NCBI GenBank assembly: GCA_011800155.1
Contig: CM022369.1
Span: 1,054,001-1,118,000 of the forward strand
Reading direction: 5' to 3'
DNA length: 64,000 bases
DNA from: Flammulina velutipes
Lineage: Eukaryota > Basidiomycota > Agaricomycetes > Agaricales > Physalacriaceae
Both the position numbers and the translations under genes were made by a program. Positions 1 through 10,941 of this stretch are shown piece by piece. The notes beneath the pieces were generated by a model, which saw nothing but the letters and a program-made list of their open reading frames with translations, was not told where the DNA came from and searched no databases. Positions within the stretch are counted from its first letter, which is position 1, and the number at the start of each line of letters is the position of its first letter.

Positions 1-1844
1 GTAAGCCTTTATCTTTGGTCGATGTATCAGCCTTGACAGTTGTCCTAGTCTTCGGAGTGGTGCTCATCATGTTCTCATTATCTTCGATGATTACCTTCAA
101 TATCGTCGCTTTGGTGATTGGACCTATTGTGCTCACACTCTTCTTGCTTTGTGAGGCTACCTTGCAGCATAACAGACGCAGGCAAATTCAAAGCGGGGAT
201 CCACCAGCGCGCGCGTTAGATTCCGCTTGGTCTCACTTCTGGATTTGGTTAACACGTTTTCGCTGGTTAAGTGGCCTGTGGCGTTGGGCAAAATTTTGGA
301 TCGCCCTTGTCATCACCGGGGCGTTACAAGGAGTCCTTGTCTTCGGTTATCTCAAGTTGAATTCATTCGTAAGCTTTTTACTTTGGCGTCACTGTAACAA
401 TCGATAACATCTCTCTAGATCGTCTATTCTGTTCCATACATCGTTTTCCTCTCCTCGTTCACACTATCCTACCTATCTATGGTTGTAGTCCTAAACCTTC
501 CAATTCCGGGTATGAAGGCACGAGTACCGGAGCAACAGAAACAGACTGTCATCATCCAGAGTTATCTATTTAGCTGGATCCTTCTCGTCGGAGCGACCGT
601 CATAGGCGATAAGGGTGTCGGCGGCCTCTACTTTGTCACTGCTTGGAACACGCTTCTATTCGTGGCATGCTGCATTGGGTCGGTGGAAGGAATGTTCGGA
701 GCTCAAGGCACGAATTCTGTGGTAGTTGTCCTCCAACAGCCTACACCATCGGTTGAGCGAAGTGATCACTTTGAGGAATCTGACGAGCACACACCTCTGA
801 TTCCCAGGAGAAAACAGGACGTCACCATCTTGGGTCATGAGGAAACTGGCGCTATTGGATGGTGGATCCTCCAAATGTTGATTCTTGTCCCTTTCCCATT
901 GATTTTGCTTTCGCACATTTCGACTATGTTGATCAGCGCGACTGCGCAAACGCTAACAGACGGCAACAGCCCTACGACCGGTATGATATTCGTCCCAAAT
1001 CTTGAACAGCACCTAACAGTAACACGCCGCAGTATACGCTGCAATCGCACTACTTACAACGATGATGATCATCCCGTTGTCTCCATTCACATTCAAGCTC
1101 CATAACGGGCTTACTTCGCTCCTGCTTGTCGTCTTCCTCCTGACCACTGCATACAATTGGCTGAGCTTTCCGTTCTCGGCAGAAGCGCCTCTCAAACTCT
1201 TCTTCCTCCAAAATGTCACCATCACACCTGGCGGCACACAGACGATGACAACGTTGACTGGTGTATCCGACTACATAAACCCGATAATCTCTTACCTACC
1301 ATCATCTACAGGCCATGAGCGCATATGTATCGATTCTCCGGTGAGACTTGGTCTTGTGCATTGCACCTGGGAATCAGACCTCTTGCCCGCGCCAACTGCG
1401 AACTTCACTGGGAAATCGTGGCTGAACGCTACAATGACCAGAACAAACAAAACCTCAGCGCGGGTTTCCGTGCAAGGCCTCAACACGCGTTCTTGTCGTA
1501 TCTACTTCGACAACAACGCGGTGACGGGATACCATGTACATGGAGGAGCAGAGGGAATGCAGCCAAGATACGAAGTTTCGGCGGGCGGCGCGAAAGAACT
1601 GCGGCTATGGAGTCGAACATGGGAGAGGAATTTTACCGTTGATGTCGAGTTGCTGGAGGAGCAACATCAGACCTTGGGCCGCGTCGCCTGCGAATGGAAC
1701 GAGTACGAGAGTGGGACTGTTGGCATCGAATCAAGTGGCAAGATACCGGCGTTGGAAGAGGTTTTGACCTTTTTACCCAAGTGGGCGGTCGTCACCAAGC
1801 TGGCTGACGGGTTGGTAGAGGTCTCGGAAGAATTCACGTTTTAA
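1..1844 (+). CDS. pff1: Vacuolar membrane protease (M28 family, PFF1-type), 3' part
   Basis: The window opens inside an intron (GT at base 1, acceptor AG at 38-39). Visible exons are 40-368, 419-980 and 1033-1844 with phases that fit; the stop is at 1842-1844. Only the C-terminal half is present: several hydrophobic membrane segments, an acidic loop, another membrane block, then a long lumenal tail. The order and spacing of these parts match fungal PFF1 proteins, which are zinc aminopeptidases of the vacuolar membrane. The catalytic M28 domain lies to the left of the window, so activity cannot be judged. Short motifs typical of the family C-terminus, such as ETGAIGWW and TLTDGNSP, support the call. 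It runs tail to tail with the next gene, with about 77 bp between stops. Confidence 0.85.
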
Positions 1845-1921
1845 GCAGGTTGGGTATTGCTACAGGCAGCTACTATCTCAAGTTTTGGACTTCTTCAATG
1901 TTGTATAAATAACCATCATAC

Positions 1922-3297
1922 TCATTCAATCAGCCAGTCAATTCCGCGGCATTCCCTCAAAGCCTGCAACACCATCTCTGCTTCTTGGTCCGAAATTGCA
2001 CACTGCACTGCGGCTTCACGAAACATCGTCAAGAACCGACCATCGTCTTCAGTCACTAGTTTGATTGCCTCTCCGAGGTTTGGTGCTGCGTGTAGCTTGA
2101 GGAAGGCGAACCAATTTGCGAGGTGCTCGCATTTGAATTTCCGGAGGAACTGTTCCACAGTTTTGTCGATGGGCCTATCGGGAAGCATGGTCTTGGAACA
2201 TTTGCCAAGGGGCGCAGAGGCTGAACGAAATTGCAAAAGTCGAGGAGACTCTACTGTGGAAGGAAGGATAGGAAGAAAGATGGGCGAAGAAGGGAGTTCG
2301 GCGACTTCATCGTCCTCCTCGAATTTGGTATTTTCGAGGATTGGGCTCGAAGTAACTGAGAGGTAACCTTTCTCGCCTGACAGCTGTGTATTCTGAAGAG
2401 GAGAAGGGCCTTCGTCATCGTCGTCGAATTTGGTACTTTCGAGGACTGGGCTCGAATTAACGAAGATGTAATCCCTCTCGCCTGGCGACTGTGTTGTCGG
2501 CTCTCTTTCAATCTGAAGAGGAAAAGGGCTACGCGGTTTCGGATTCGACGTGATCGTCATAGAGTCGCCTCTCTCAGGGCTTGGGCTCTCAATATCGACC
2601 ACAACCATCGGCCTCAGAGCAGGAGTGGTTTCCCTCAAATGAAGGCTTCGAAGTCGTATGCGCTTAGATCGACGCTGGCTTGGCGAGTCCGTATCTATGG
2701 GACGTACACGCCCACGCGGAGGTGTTATTTGGAGGTCCTGAGGAAGAGAAGTTGACAACTGTGGCGTCACATTGGAGGGACCTGGATGTGTGTTAGCAGC
2801 GAATATTGACAGCTTCTCCTATGCATCACCTGCAAGTGAGTGTTTACTCTGGTTAGATGGGCGGGACGATGAGGATGAAATAGTTGAGGAATTGGATGAT
2901 GTTGCGAACGACGGCGTCATGCTGGTTGGACGATCTACAGTGACGATGTTAGCCTTGCTAATGTTACTAAAAACAGAAATGTAGCATAACCTTCTTCATG
3001 CTCTTTGGTGTTCCAAGGTCGTAAGATGATCTCGTCGTCTTCGACGTGGTCGCCATATGCATCAGTTGCATTTTCGCAAATGTCCCGCAGAACAGAGGTT
3101 GGGATACCCAGATCCTTCGATAACTTCTGACGCGCTCGCTCGATGTCGGCTTTGAAGCGTGCGCGTATCTCAGCACGCCGTACCCTGGAAATGCTAAATC
3201 TATGAGTGCGCCACTTAATGGCAGGTGTGTGTCGCAGGACATACCTCTTGCTGTTGAGAGATTCTGCCATGATCATGATGGTCTTGGGACAGCTCAT
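1922..3297 (-). CDS. Uncharacterised acidic/serine-rich protein
   Basis: Modelled as complement(1922-2781, 2830-2934, 2991-3184, 3245-3297), which gives 403 residues; a start at 3270 is also possible. I do not recognise the family. The N-terminal exons are basic and likely helical (RRAEIRARF, DIERARQK). The middle is disordered and acidic. It carries two copies of a roughly 40-residue unit containing SSPVLESTKF or SSPILENTKF followed by an acidic run. The last 80 residues look folded and helical (VEQFLRKFKCEHLANWF). The long last exon is safe; the small 105-bp third exon is the least certain part. One donor (GTTATG at 2990) is weak. Confidence 0.6.
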
Positions 3298-3494
3298 GTT
3301 ATCCGCAGTTATACTCTTTTATACCCGATCACAATGTATGGTTCTAAACCAGGAAGCTTACATGGTGCACACGGACGCGTTTCCAGAAAAGGAATGTCCT
3401 TTCAAAAGAACATAGTAAACACTGTAGGAAGCGAGTAATGGCAGGGATAACACGGTCACTGTAATCTGAACGGAATAAGTATCTTACCGACATT

Positions 3495-4299
3495 TCACGA
3501 ACAAGATTGCTCGTATGCACACACCATCCTCTTCACATTTGGACATATCGCCAGACGAACGCGTTCGGAATCGGGTAAGACACTATGGCCCCGAGTCTCC
3601 AGCCATTCCGCAAATCCGACGCCAAAGCATCCACCCCCGCTCCTTGCAACTCGAGAAAGTTTATCACGCTGTATAGACCACTTTAGCTTCCGCATGACGG
3701 GCAAGAGGCGTCGTGAGACGAAGAAGGACGACGATTCAATGTCAGGCATGACATGGGATTGATGGAGAATCGCCAGAAGTGTGTTGTCGGGTGCAGTCAG
3801 ACGGCGCTGTAGTTGTGTCGAGACCTTGGCACTGGCATGCCTTCGCACGAGCCTCTGACCAGACTCGTACTGGATGATGCTCTAGTTGAGTGTGCATTGG
3901 ATGAGAACGTTTCCAACGATATGCGGAAGATACATACAGGTAGGGAAGCGAGGTATGCACCCATGCGCCACCTTCTTTCAACGTTTAAACCCCGCATCAC
4001 GCCACGGTGTACCAAGTCAGGTATCGTGGGACGAAGAGGGAAACCTTCAGGACTCTGCCCAAATAACGAGTGATTTAAACGCGAAGGCGTCACAATTTGA
4101 AGACGATATCTGTGTAGAATGGGATCTGTTGCCAGCATGGCAAAACATGGAGATAGTTGGGAAAGAGAGGCAAGGTCGGGAAGATCCAAGTACGAAACTG
4201 CGGATGAGCTGTTCTTTAGCTGGTATATCAAAAGGTAAAGTTGAACTTGCAGATATACAAAACAAGTTCTGTTGGAATATCAAAGATGCTCTTGTGCAT
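3495..4299 (-). CDS. F-box domain protein, small
   Basis: Modelled as complement(3495-3881, 3938-4197, 4251-4299), 231 residues, all phases consistent. The N-terminus is a clear F-box: FDIPTELVLYIFSYLDLPDL. It is followed by a conserved stretch (RPTIPDLVHRGVMRGL) and a basic C-terminal part (VMRKLKWSIQRDKLSRV). F-box proteins bind Skp1 and recruit substrates to SCF ubiquitin ligases; the substrate is unknown. The F-box is split by an intron whose donor is GC, not GT (GCAAGT at 4250-4245). Using it restores the F-box exactly, while the unspliced frame hits a stop. The pattern suggests a conserved basidiomycete family, but I have no functional name. Confidence 0.82.
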
Positions 4300-4808
4300 C
4301 GTTGGGGTATGTTAATGGTGGTATCAACGAAACCGGCTGGGGTCGCCGTCATCAATTCCAACGCGTCCTAAACGGGGTTGGTTGTACATGAATGAACATT
4401 AGACCTGAACAAATTGGTTCAGTTCAATCTACGTTACAATAACATTACAACTGTATGGGATAGCGTCAAGAAAGGTACAGTAACAATTAACGGAGAGTAC
4501 AGTTTCAAAGCGAGAGGAATGCATGACCTGAGGTCTGCGACGGATAGCGAAGAAAGCTACGAGAACAGAACAGCGATGCAAAATGCAAAGGAAATGCGAA
4601 GTACAGAAAAGGATATCAACATGCAGTACGCGGAAAATGCAATCAAAAGTTTGAGCGAAAATCTGCCAACGAACTATAATAAAAAGGCGGTAATAGAATG
4701 ATCCAAAGCGTAAAACAAGAAGAGGAGCCATGCAAATTAGGACGATTCGATCGGGAACGATATCCAGGAAGATGGGATGACCAGCAGCCGCGTCGCTGGT
4801 TCGATGCG
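4300..4808. other. Intergenic, no gene seen
   Basis: About 500 bp between the F-box gene start and the 3' end of the membrane-protein gene. The open frames here are short, low in coding character and without splice-supported extension. It probably holds the F-box gene promoter and a 3' UTR. Confidence 0.5.
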
Positions 4809-6616
4809 CTACATGGTCGCCGTGGCCTTTTCCACGTCAACTCGAATGCCCCCTACGCCACTCTCTGTGAGGCTGGGAGCTCGGTGAACAGACCTGAAGC
4901 CGAGCTCGTCAGAACGATACGTAGGAGCAGGAGTTCGGGGTGTGCTATGGGTGATGTCTTGACTCTCCAGATCAGAATTGCTGGTCCTACGAGAAGAGTT
5001 TGGAATAGGTTCGCCGTCGTCCCCGCCAACAGCAGTGCTGAGACTTCCGAGGTCTAATCCACCAATTCGAATACTGTCCATCTCCTCGTTATCCTCCATG
5101 CTCATCTCCAGATCGTGAGGAATACTACCGAGAGTACTGAGGATGATGTTGGAATCGATTGTACGAGTCTGACGAACACCGCCATAACCAAACCCAAGGC
5201 CTGACTTTCCACGTTGAGGAGGCGTAAACGGAGAGCATTGGTTTTGAGTGACCGATTTTGTTGTAAATGCGGCCATTCCCGTTCCTTCAGAATGAGAGAC
5301 AGTCTCCGATCCACGCTCGCGGAGATCAAGGATCTAAATCAAGCTCAGATTATGTAGATATGTCAGGAAGAGATCGACTCACGAGTCTACACGCCAAGAC
5401 TGGTGCCATCATGACGCTCAATGGAATGTTGATAGCTGAAATGACCTGACGAGGTCTACCAGCTAGTGAGAAAACGCGTTGGAAACTTGGGATAACCTTA
5501 CTGGAGGTAGAAGATGCCGTTGATCAAGTTAGCGATAGATATCAAAATATAATAGAAGACGCCTGTAGATAGTAAGAAGATGCAACCAAGCCTATTGGAA
5601 AGGTAAACACCTTCGCGAATGAATGTCTGAATCAAACGGCTGTTTGGACCGCCGTTACGTCTTCGAATGGCGAACGCTTTGACGACTGTCATCAAAGTGA
5701 CGAGTGTATCAAAGAGGAGGGGTGCGACCTTCCACGAGTCAGCAAATCTGCATCGAACAGTTGACTATATTCATGGCTTACAAAAAATCCTGTAGAATGG
5801 TGAGAAATTTGAAAGAATATCCAATATTGTACTCACCGAGAAGGTGCGCAGAGTGAGGCTTCGACATTGGGAGACAAGGTCCTTGATCCTGCATGCTGGA
5901 TCAACAGAAATAGTGTATATGCTAACCAAGAACGTACGTAAGGTGGCACAGTAAATGGGAGAACTGTAGAAGAATTAGTGGAGAGTGAATTGAGTTATAT
6001 CCTAATACGTACGAAGCATCTGAGATGTATCGACGTAGAGCTGGTATGCAACCATTCCCGACATGGCGGAGATGAGGAACCAGAGGACGTAGATGTTACG
6101 ATTGAAAAATGCGTAGGTGCGGATGAGAAGGACGGCTGGGATGTCGAATGAACAAGAGCTGTATTGTGCGACGGTAGGCTTACATTCGGAGCCAACTTGA
6201 TTCCACATTGCAAGCGCCACAGGAATCTGGAGGGGGTCAAAAGACGAAAGAAAGCGCATATATTCATTGCTTACTTTGTAAATCTTCTGGCACGTCTCCA
6301 GAGAATGGTCCAAGACGAAACAGTAGAGGAGGTAGGGGATCATAGCGAGAACCCAGTATCTGTCGGCATATGTTACACTATCGTTGGGACAGACTGGTCG
6401 ACGGCCTACCTGCAGAAAAGATAGGCAATCTTGACTGGAGTCCAGTGAGTCTTCCAGATCTGGAACAACGTCGTCAGCGACGGCAACAAACGGAGAAAAG
6501 AGACGAACGAATTGCCATTCTCTATGCAGGCTAATAAGCCAATCCCACACGACGACTGCGTCTAAAATGTCGTTACACGCGTCAGAAAAGCGCAGAAAAA
6601 TTGGGGAAAACGCCAT
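4809..6616 (-). CDS. DUF6533-type multi-pass membrane protein
   Basis: Twelve or so short exons: 6509-6616, 6410-6459, 6275-6359, 6184-6226, 6013-6135, 5927-5963, 5837-5888, an 8-bp exon at 5782-5789, 5611-5747, 5502-5562, then two C-terminal exons ending at 4809. The protein (roughly 420 residues) has about seven hydrophobic segments. Its N-terminus (WDWLISLHREWQF, then IWKTHWTPVK and RYWVLAM) fits the DUF6533 signature, common in large families of mushroom seven-helix proteins of unknown function. The C-terminal 150 residues are hydrophilic, serine-rich and presumably cytosolic. The join between 5502 and about 5446 does not resolve cleanly in the expected frame, so that boundary is uncertain or carries a small indel. 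Transcribed away from ALG9. Confidence 0.75.
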
Positions 6617-7228
6617 TACACATCGCTGAGGACGGGCAGATTAGCATTAGCACGACGCCACGACGACGATGAGGACGACATACCACAGAAATATACTTGG
6701 GTGACATAGATGAAATGGTGGGCGGTCTCTGGGGTGTCCTCCATGATGAGCGGACAAGGGATGGTGGTGGTTCAAAGACAAGGAGCGACTGGTATTTCAG
6801 GCGGCTTCTTTCGATTTCAAACGAGTGACCAAAATCCGAAAAAGGAGATAGACTTCCCGAAGTAGGATTTCCGCCACACCGTGCATATTCGGCCCACTGT
6901 AAAAGCATATCGGCAGCTGTCGTTTACTGCCCGTGCAGCTTCCAGAGAGAAAGATTGCGCTGCTAGACCGTATATATCCACTAAGAGCACCAAAATTACG
7001 TGCTTGGTTGCTGCCTCGCAAGCTCTGAGTTTAGATCCCGTCGGTTCCGCCTCTAACACGCCCCCAGAGCAGAAAGACGCGTGTATCCTGTCGTCCTTCC
7101 CTCGCAGTCGTCGTAGTAGGTGGCTGTGATCTTGAAAAAAAAAGTTCCGACAACAGCCGGCAACGGAAATATCAAAGAACATAACGAAACGTCATACCTC
7201 AAGAAACCGAGGTTAACCTTGTACCACG
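6617..7228. promoter_or_regulatory. Bidirectional intergenic region
   Basis: A 612-bp region between the divergent starts of the DUF6533 gene and ALG9. It must hold both promoters. No gene is supported: the overlapping short open frames on the minus strand lack splice-linked continuation or family features. Confidence 0.45.
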
Positions 7229-9616
7229 ATGGCCAGCAGGCCACAATTTGAAACGCTCAGGTTTCGACGACCAGAAACTGAAAAGCCTCCTACAAAAGTA
7301 AAACGGCAAGATAGACATGCAGGCATACTACAGGATCAGCTTCGAAGGTTCGTTTGAAGTCTATTTGTCTGTCCAAATTCCGACAGCCCTTCTCCAGGTC
7401 GGATCGCGCACCATGGAGTCCAAGCTTCAGTTTAGGTCTACGCATACTGTTCCTGGTGCGCTTCGCAGCCGCAATGTATTCCAATATAGACGACTGCGAC
7501 GAAGGTAATGGCTCCTATGCGTCCTTCATATACCAACCCACTGACCGCGCCACAGTGTACAACTTTTGGGAACCTCTGCATTTCTTCGACAAGGGCGTCG
7601 GCTTCCAGACATGGGAAGTCACTCCTCAGTATGCCATCAGAAGCTGGGCGTATATTCTTCTACACCTCCTTCCCGTCCGGCTCGCGTCATTCATTTTCGG
7701 AAACGACAAGGTGAGTATCGCTGCATCAATCGTCAAAGTCTTATTTGAATATAATATACAGCGACCTGCTTTCTTTGCCCTTCGTATAGCACTCGCGGGC
7801 GCTAGTACATTCTCTGAAGTGTATCTATATCGTCAAGTATACGAAAAGGTCAACAACAGAGTTGGAAGATATCTCTTCTTCATGCTTGCGTTCAGCGCCG
7901 GCATGTGGAACGCATCAACAGGTGGGTACTTCACTTCATCTGTCAATTTTATAGTCCAACTTATCGTAAAGCTTTCCTCCCATCCTCATTCGCCATGTAT
8001 ATGTCTACCTTTGCGTTTGCGACATCCATTCCTCCAGCTTCCAGTCAAAATAATTACCGGACACTGACTACAACAGCCCTCTTTGCTGCGGGAGCAGTTG
8101 TAGGTTGGCCGTTTGCTCTCGCACTCGCAATCCCTTTTGTCTTCGAGGAACTATTCGTACGCGGAGCGGATATAGTGCCTTCCGCCTCGTACGCTTCTTG
8201 GCTAACGTTACGCTGGACGCGCCTCTTCCGTGCGGGCGCCCTCGCCTCCTTGATTTTTGTGAATAGCTTTATATCCAGCTTCTAGTTGCTCTCTGATGTT
8301 CTCCGTCAGATTCCCGTGATCGCGATCGACAGCCTGGCATACGGAAAGCTAACTGTCGTCCCCTGGAACATTATTCAATACAACATCTTCTCTAACCGTG
8401 GACCCAACCTGTACGGAACGTCGCCATGGAATTTCTACCTTCTCAATCTCCTTCTCAACTTCAATCTCTTACTGCCATTGGCTCTCATCTCTATGCCTTG
8501 CCTCTTCGTGACCTACTTTGTGGACCGAAAGCGATTGGGCTTCATAACGCCTACTTCACAGCAAAGCTCTCCTTTCACGTTGCTCGGTCTTAGACTCTTG
8601 CCATTTTACCTTTGGACGATTGTGTTATCTTTCCAAGAGCACAAGGAGGAGCGCTTCATGTTTCCGGCATACCCGCTTTTATGCTTCAATGCTGCGGTCG
8701 CTGTCTACCTTGTTCGCGGCTGGATGGAAGCTGCCTTTATCAAAGTAACGAAATCTCCGTACCAGGTGAATACCTTTCTGTCGGCTATCGATTGAGCTGA
8801 TTTATTCGTCATACAGGCCACCCGGACTGCTATCTTTCAGTCATTTACTTCGTCTGTCGTCGTGTTCTCGATGATCATCTCAATGTCGCGAATACTCGCA
8901 GTGTGGCAGTACTACCATGCACCGATGACTTTGATGCATACTTTCGAGTATCAGGAGCTTCCGCATCTCTTCAATCTGTCTGGCTTACTCCCGACGCCGC
9001 CATCCAAAAACAGTCGCAGCCCAGTGCAGGAAACGAGACTGGACCTAACGCCCATCAAGGATTTTGACCTCACATTATGCCTCGGAAAAGAATGGTATCG
9101 ATTCCCAGGACACTATCTTGTGCCCAATGGCATTCGGGTCGACTTCATTCAGAGCGATTTCAAAGGTCTTCTACCAGGTCATTTCCCCGAGGCCTTCAAC
9201 TTAACTACCACGTTCTGGCCAAGGCCCGAGACGCGATTCCAACCTCAGACCATGAATGACATGAACATTGAGGAGCCTTTACACTATGTGCGTCTCTTGT
9301 CTCCTCATCCCCGGCCCATACTCATCGGACGTGAACTAATCAGGTGCCGCTCGAACATTGCGATTACTTGATGGATTTAGACTTCCCCGAACACCCCGTC
9401 TCATCTGCGTTGGAACCCCGGTACGCCACCCTCACGGATATCTGGGAGAAGGTTGAGTGCCGCCCCTTCTTGGATGCCAGATACTCGCCATTGCTCGGGA
9501 GAGCGTTGTGGGTACCTGGCGAGACTTGGGAGAAAATGAACTCTTGGGGAGAATATTGCTTGTTGAGGAATGCAGCCAAGGTGGAATCGAAAGTGAGGGC
9601 GAACAGTAGAGTGTGA
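7229..9616 (+). CDS. alg9: Alpha-1,2-mannosyltransferase ALG9 (GT22)
   Basis: Eight exons: 7229-7347, 7398-7504, 7556-7710, 7762-7921, 7972-8258, 8310-8765, 8817-9287, 9344-9616; 675 residues, all phases fit. ALG9 adds mannose from dolichyl-phosphate-mannose to the lipid-linked oligosaccharide in the ER lumen during N-glycan assembly. Family marks: an acidic loop after the first membrane helix (SNIDDCDEVYNFWEPLH), the GT22 HKEER motif in a lumenal loop (FQEHKEERFMFP), and the ALG9-like stretch PWNIIQYNIFSNRGPNLYG. Many membrane helices lie between. The C-terminal region (CDYLMDLDFP) is soluble. The start lies in a short basic N-terminal exon (RFRRPET). It looks intact. Confidence 0.93.
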
Positions 9617-9744
9617 TATTTGATATGGAGTAGTAACAAATACAGAGTCAATATGTGTATGACCTTCTGATTATATGTTTGACCGGGACCGTGAGCCTGT
9701 TCAGTGTGGCGTTTCTGACCGTTTCTACAAGGCACATAGTAGGT

Positions 9745-10380
9745 CTAAACCCAAACCCAAGACACGCCGAAGATGCGGCCAACGGTTACTGGGTCCACTA
9801 CAATTTTCTTAATAGCAGTCATGCTGAAATTCAAATCATAGAGCCCATGGCAGCCAGTCCAACGGTCGGCAACTGTGACGGTGACAGTTTTGCCTTGATC
9901 TCAGCACGAGATAAACAATTGCGGATGGGTAGGGGAGCAGGGAGAACTCACAAGTAGCACTGAGCTTTTTACCGCAGATGGGGTTTCTAAATATGAGCAG
10001 TCCATGTCAGTAAAAACAAGGATCAGGCTGGTTCCTACAGGTTGGGGTTCGTGGTGTGTCCGCTGGATGGGTGAACACGATGCGATTTACAAGTCCGTAC
10101 ATAACTCACGGGTATGTGTCGAACATATCGCGAGAGACGGCAACGACGAGATCAGCGTCCGTGTTGTAGACGCCACAAGCGCCGAGTCCTGGAGTGAAGT
10201 ATGTTCCTAGAGTATTTACTGTTAGTAACGACTCAAGACAGAGAAAGAAGATTACGGACCTTCTCCGACATTGGCACGAGCCTGGATGGTTGTGGTATAG
10301 TTGGTTGGAACTGAGAGAACGGAAAGGACATGAAGAGAGAGGAAGGTGACAAGCACAAATGATAGTTTCTGAGCAAACAT
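9745..10380 (-). CDS. Secreted RlpA-like double-psi beta-barrel protein
   Basis: Five exons: complement(9745-9893, 9952-9986, 10039-10062, 10110-10206, 10260-10380); 141 residues. Residues 1-23 form a signal peptide (MFAQKLSFVLVTFLSLHVLS). The mature part follows the fungal expansin/loosenin-like double-psi barrel pattern: GTYFTPGLGACG, a VAVS strand, FDTYPG, NPICGKKL, VTVTVADR and a C-terminal GVSWVWV. A 24-bp exon is needed to link YPG to NPICG and fits the family exactly. Such proteins are small secreted wall-associated proteins, often without known enzyme activity. The usual DRCxGC motif reads DRWTGC here and the next conserved Asp is Asn (YDLN), so a disulfide and a polar groove residue may be lost. 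Confidence 0.85.
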
Positions 10381-10941
10381 GGCAAGGCTCAAAAGAAGGT
10401 GGCTGTAGATACGAGTAGCGTGCTCGTGTTTCTGGAAATGTTCACAGAGGTCTTCTTATACCACGCATTCCCTAGGGACTTATATGGACCAAGGCAGGAC
10501 AACGTTGATGAGTTGTCACGTAGTGAATGAAGTAAATTCACGAGCTGTTGAGAAAGAAAGGGTACGTATGGAGCAAGGATAGCTAGAGCTTGACAAGCAT
10601 GAGATACGTGTAGTGTGCGTGTGATGCAAAAGGCCTTGTTGTCTGATAGGAAAGAAAACCATCCAAGGTCAGGAGGAAAAGAGCATGTAAAGGCACGAGC
10701 GGCAGATAAACGCATGACAAGAGCGCAAGAGATTGTCGACGAGTGATAGAAGACACGAGTGTACTTATAATCCAGAACTAGACTAAGATGGATGTCAATG
10801 ATTAGAAACAATTAGAAAACAGTGGACAAAATCATCACGTGCTGTGAGCCCGATCGCGTTGTTTGGCAGGCAGCCTGAGCCTGCGTAAACAACACGCTCC
10901 TTGACTCCGTACATCCATCATCCTATCTTCTATTCAACGCC
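10381..10941. promoter_or_regulatory. Bidirectional intergenic region
   Basis: A 561-bp region between divergent genes. A minus-strand open frame of 140 codons lies here but has no domain, signal or splice support, so I treat it as chance. A pyrimidine-rich stretch just precedes the start at 10942. Confidence 0.4.

Noticed and set aside
6582..7244. Minus-strand gene between the DUF6533 gene and ALG9
   Set aside because: Several overlapping short frames with no preferred one, no hydrophobic or domain pattern.
10389..10811. 140-codon minus-strand open frame
   Set aside because: No domain, no splice continuation, and it lies in a divergent promoter region; likely chance.
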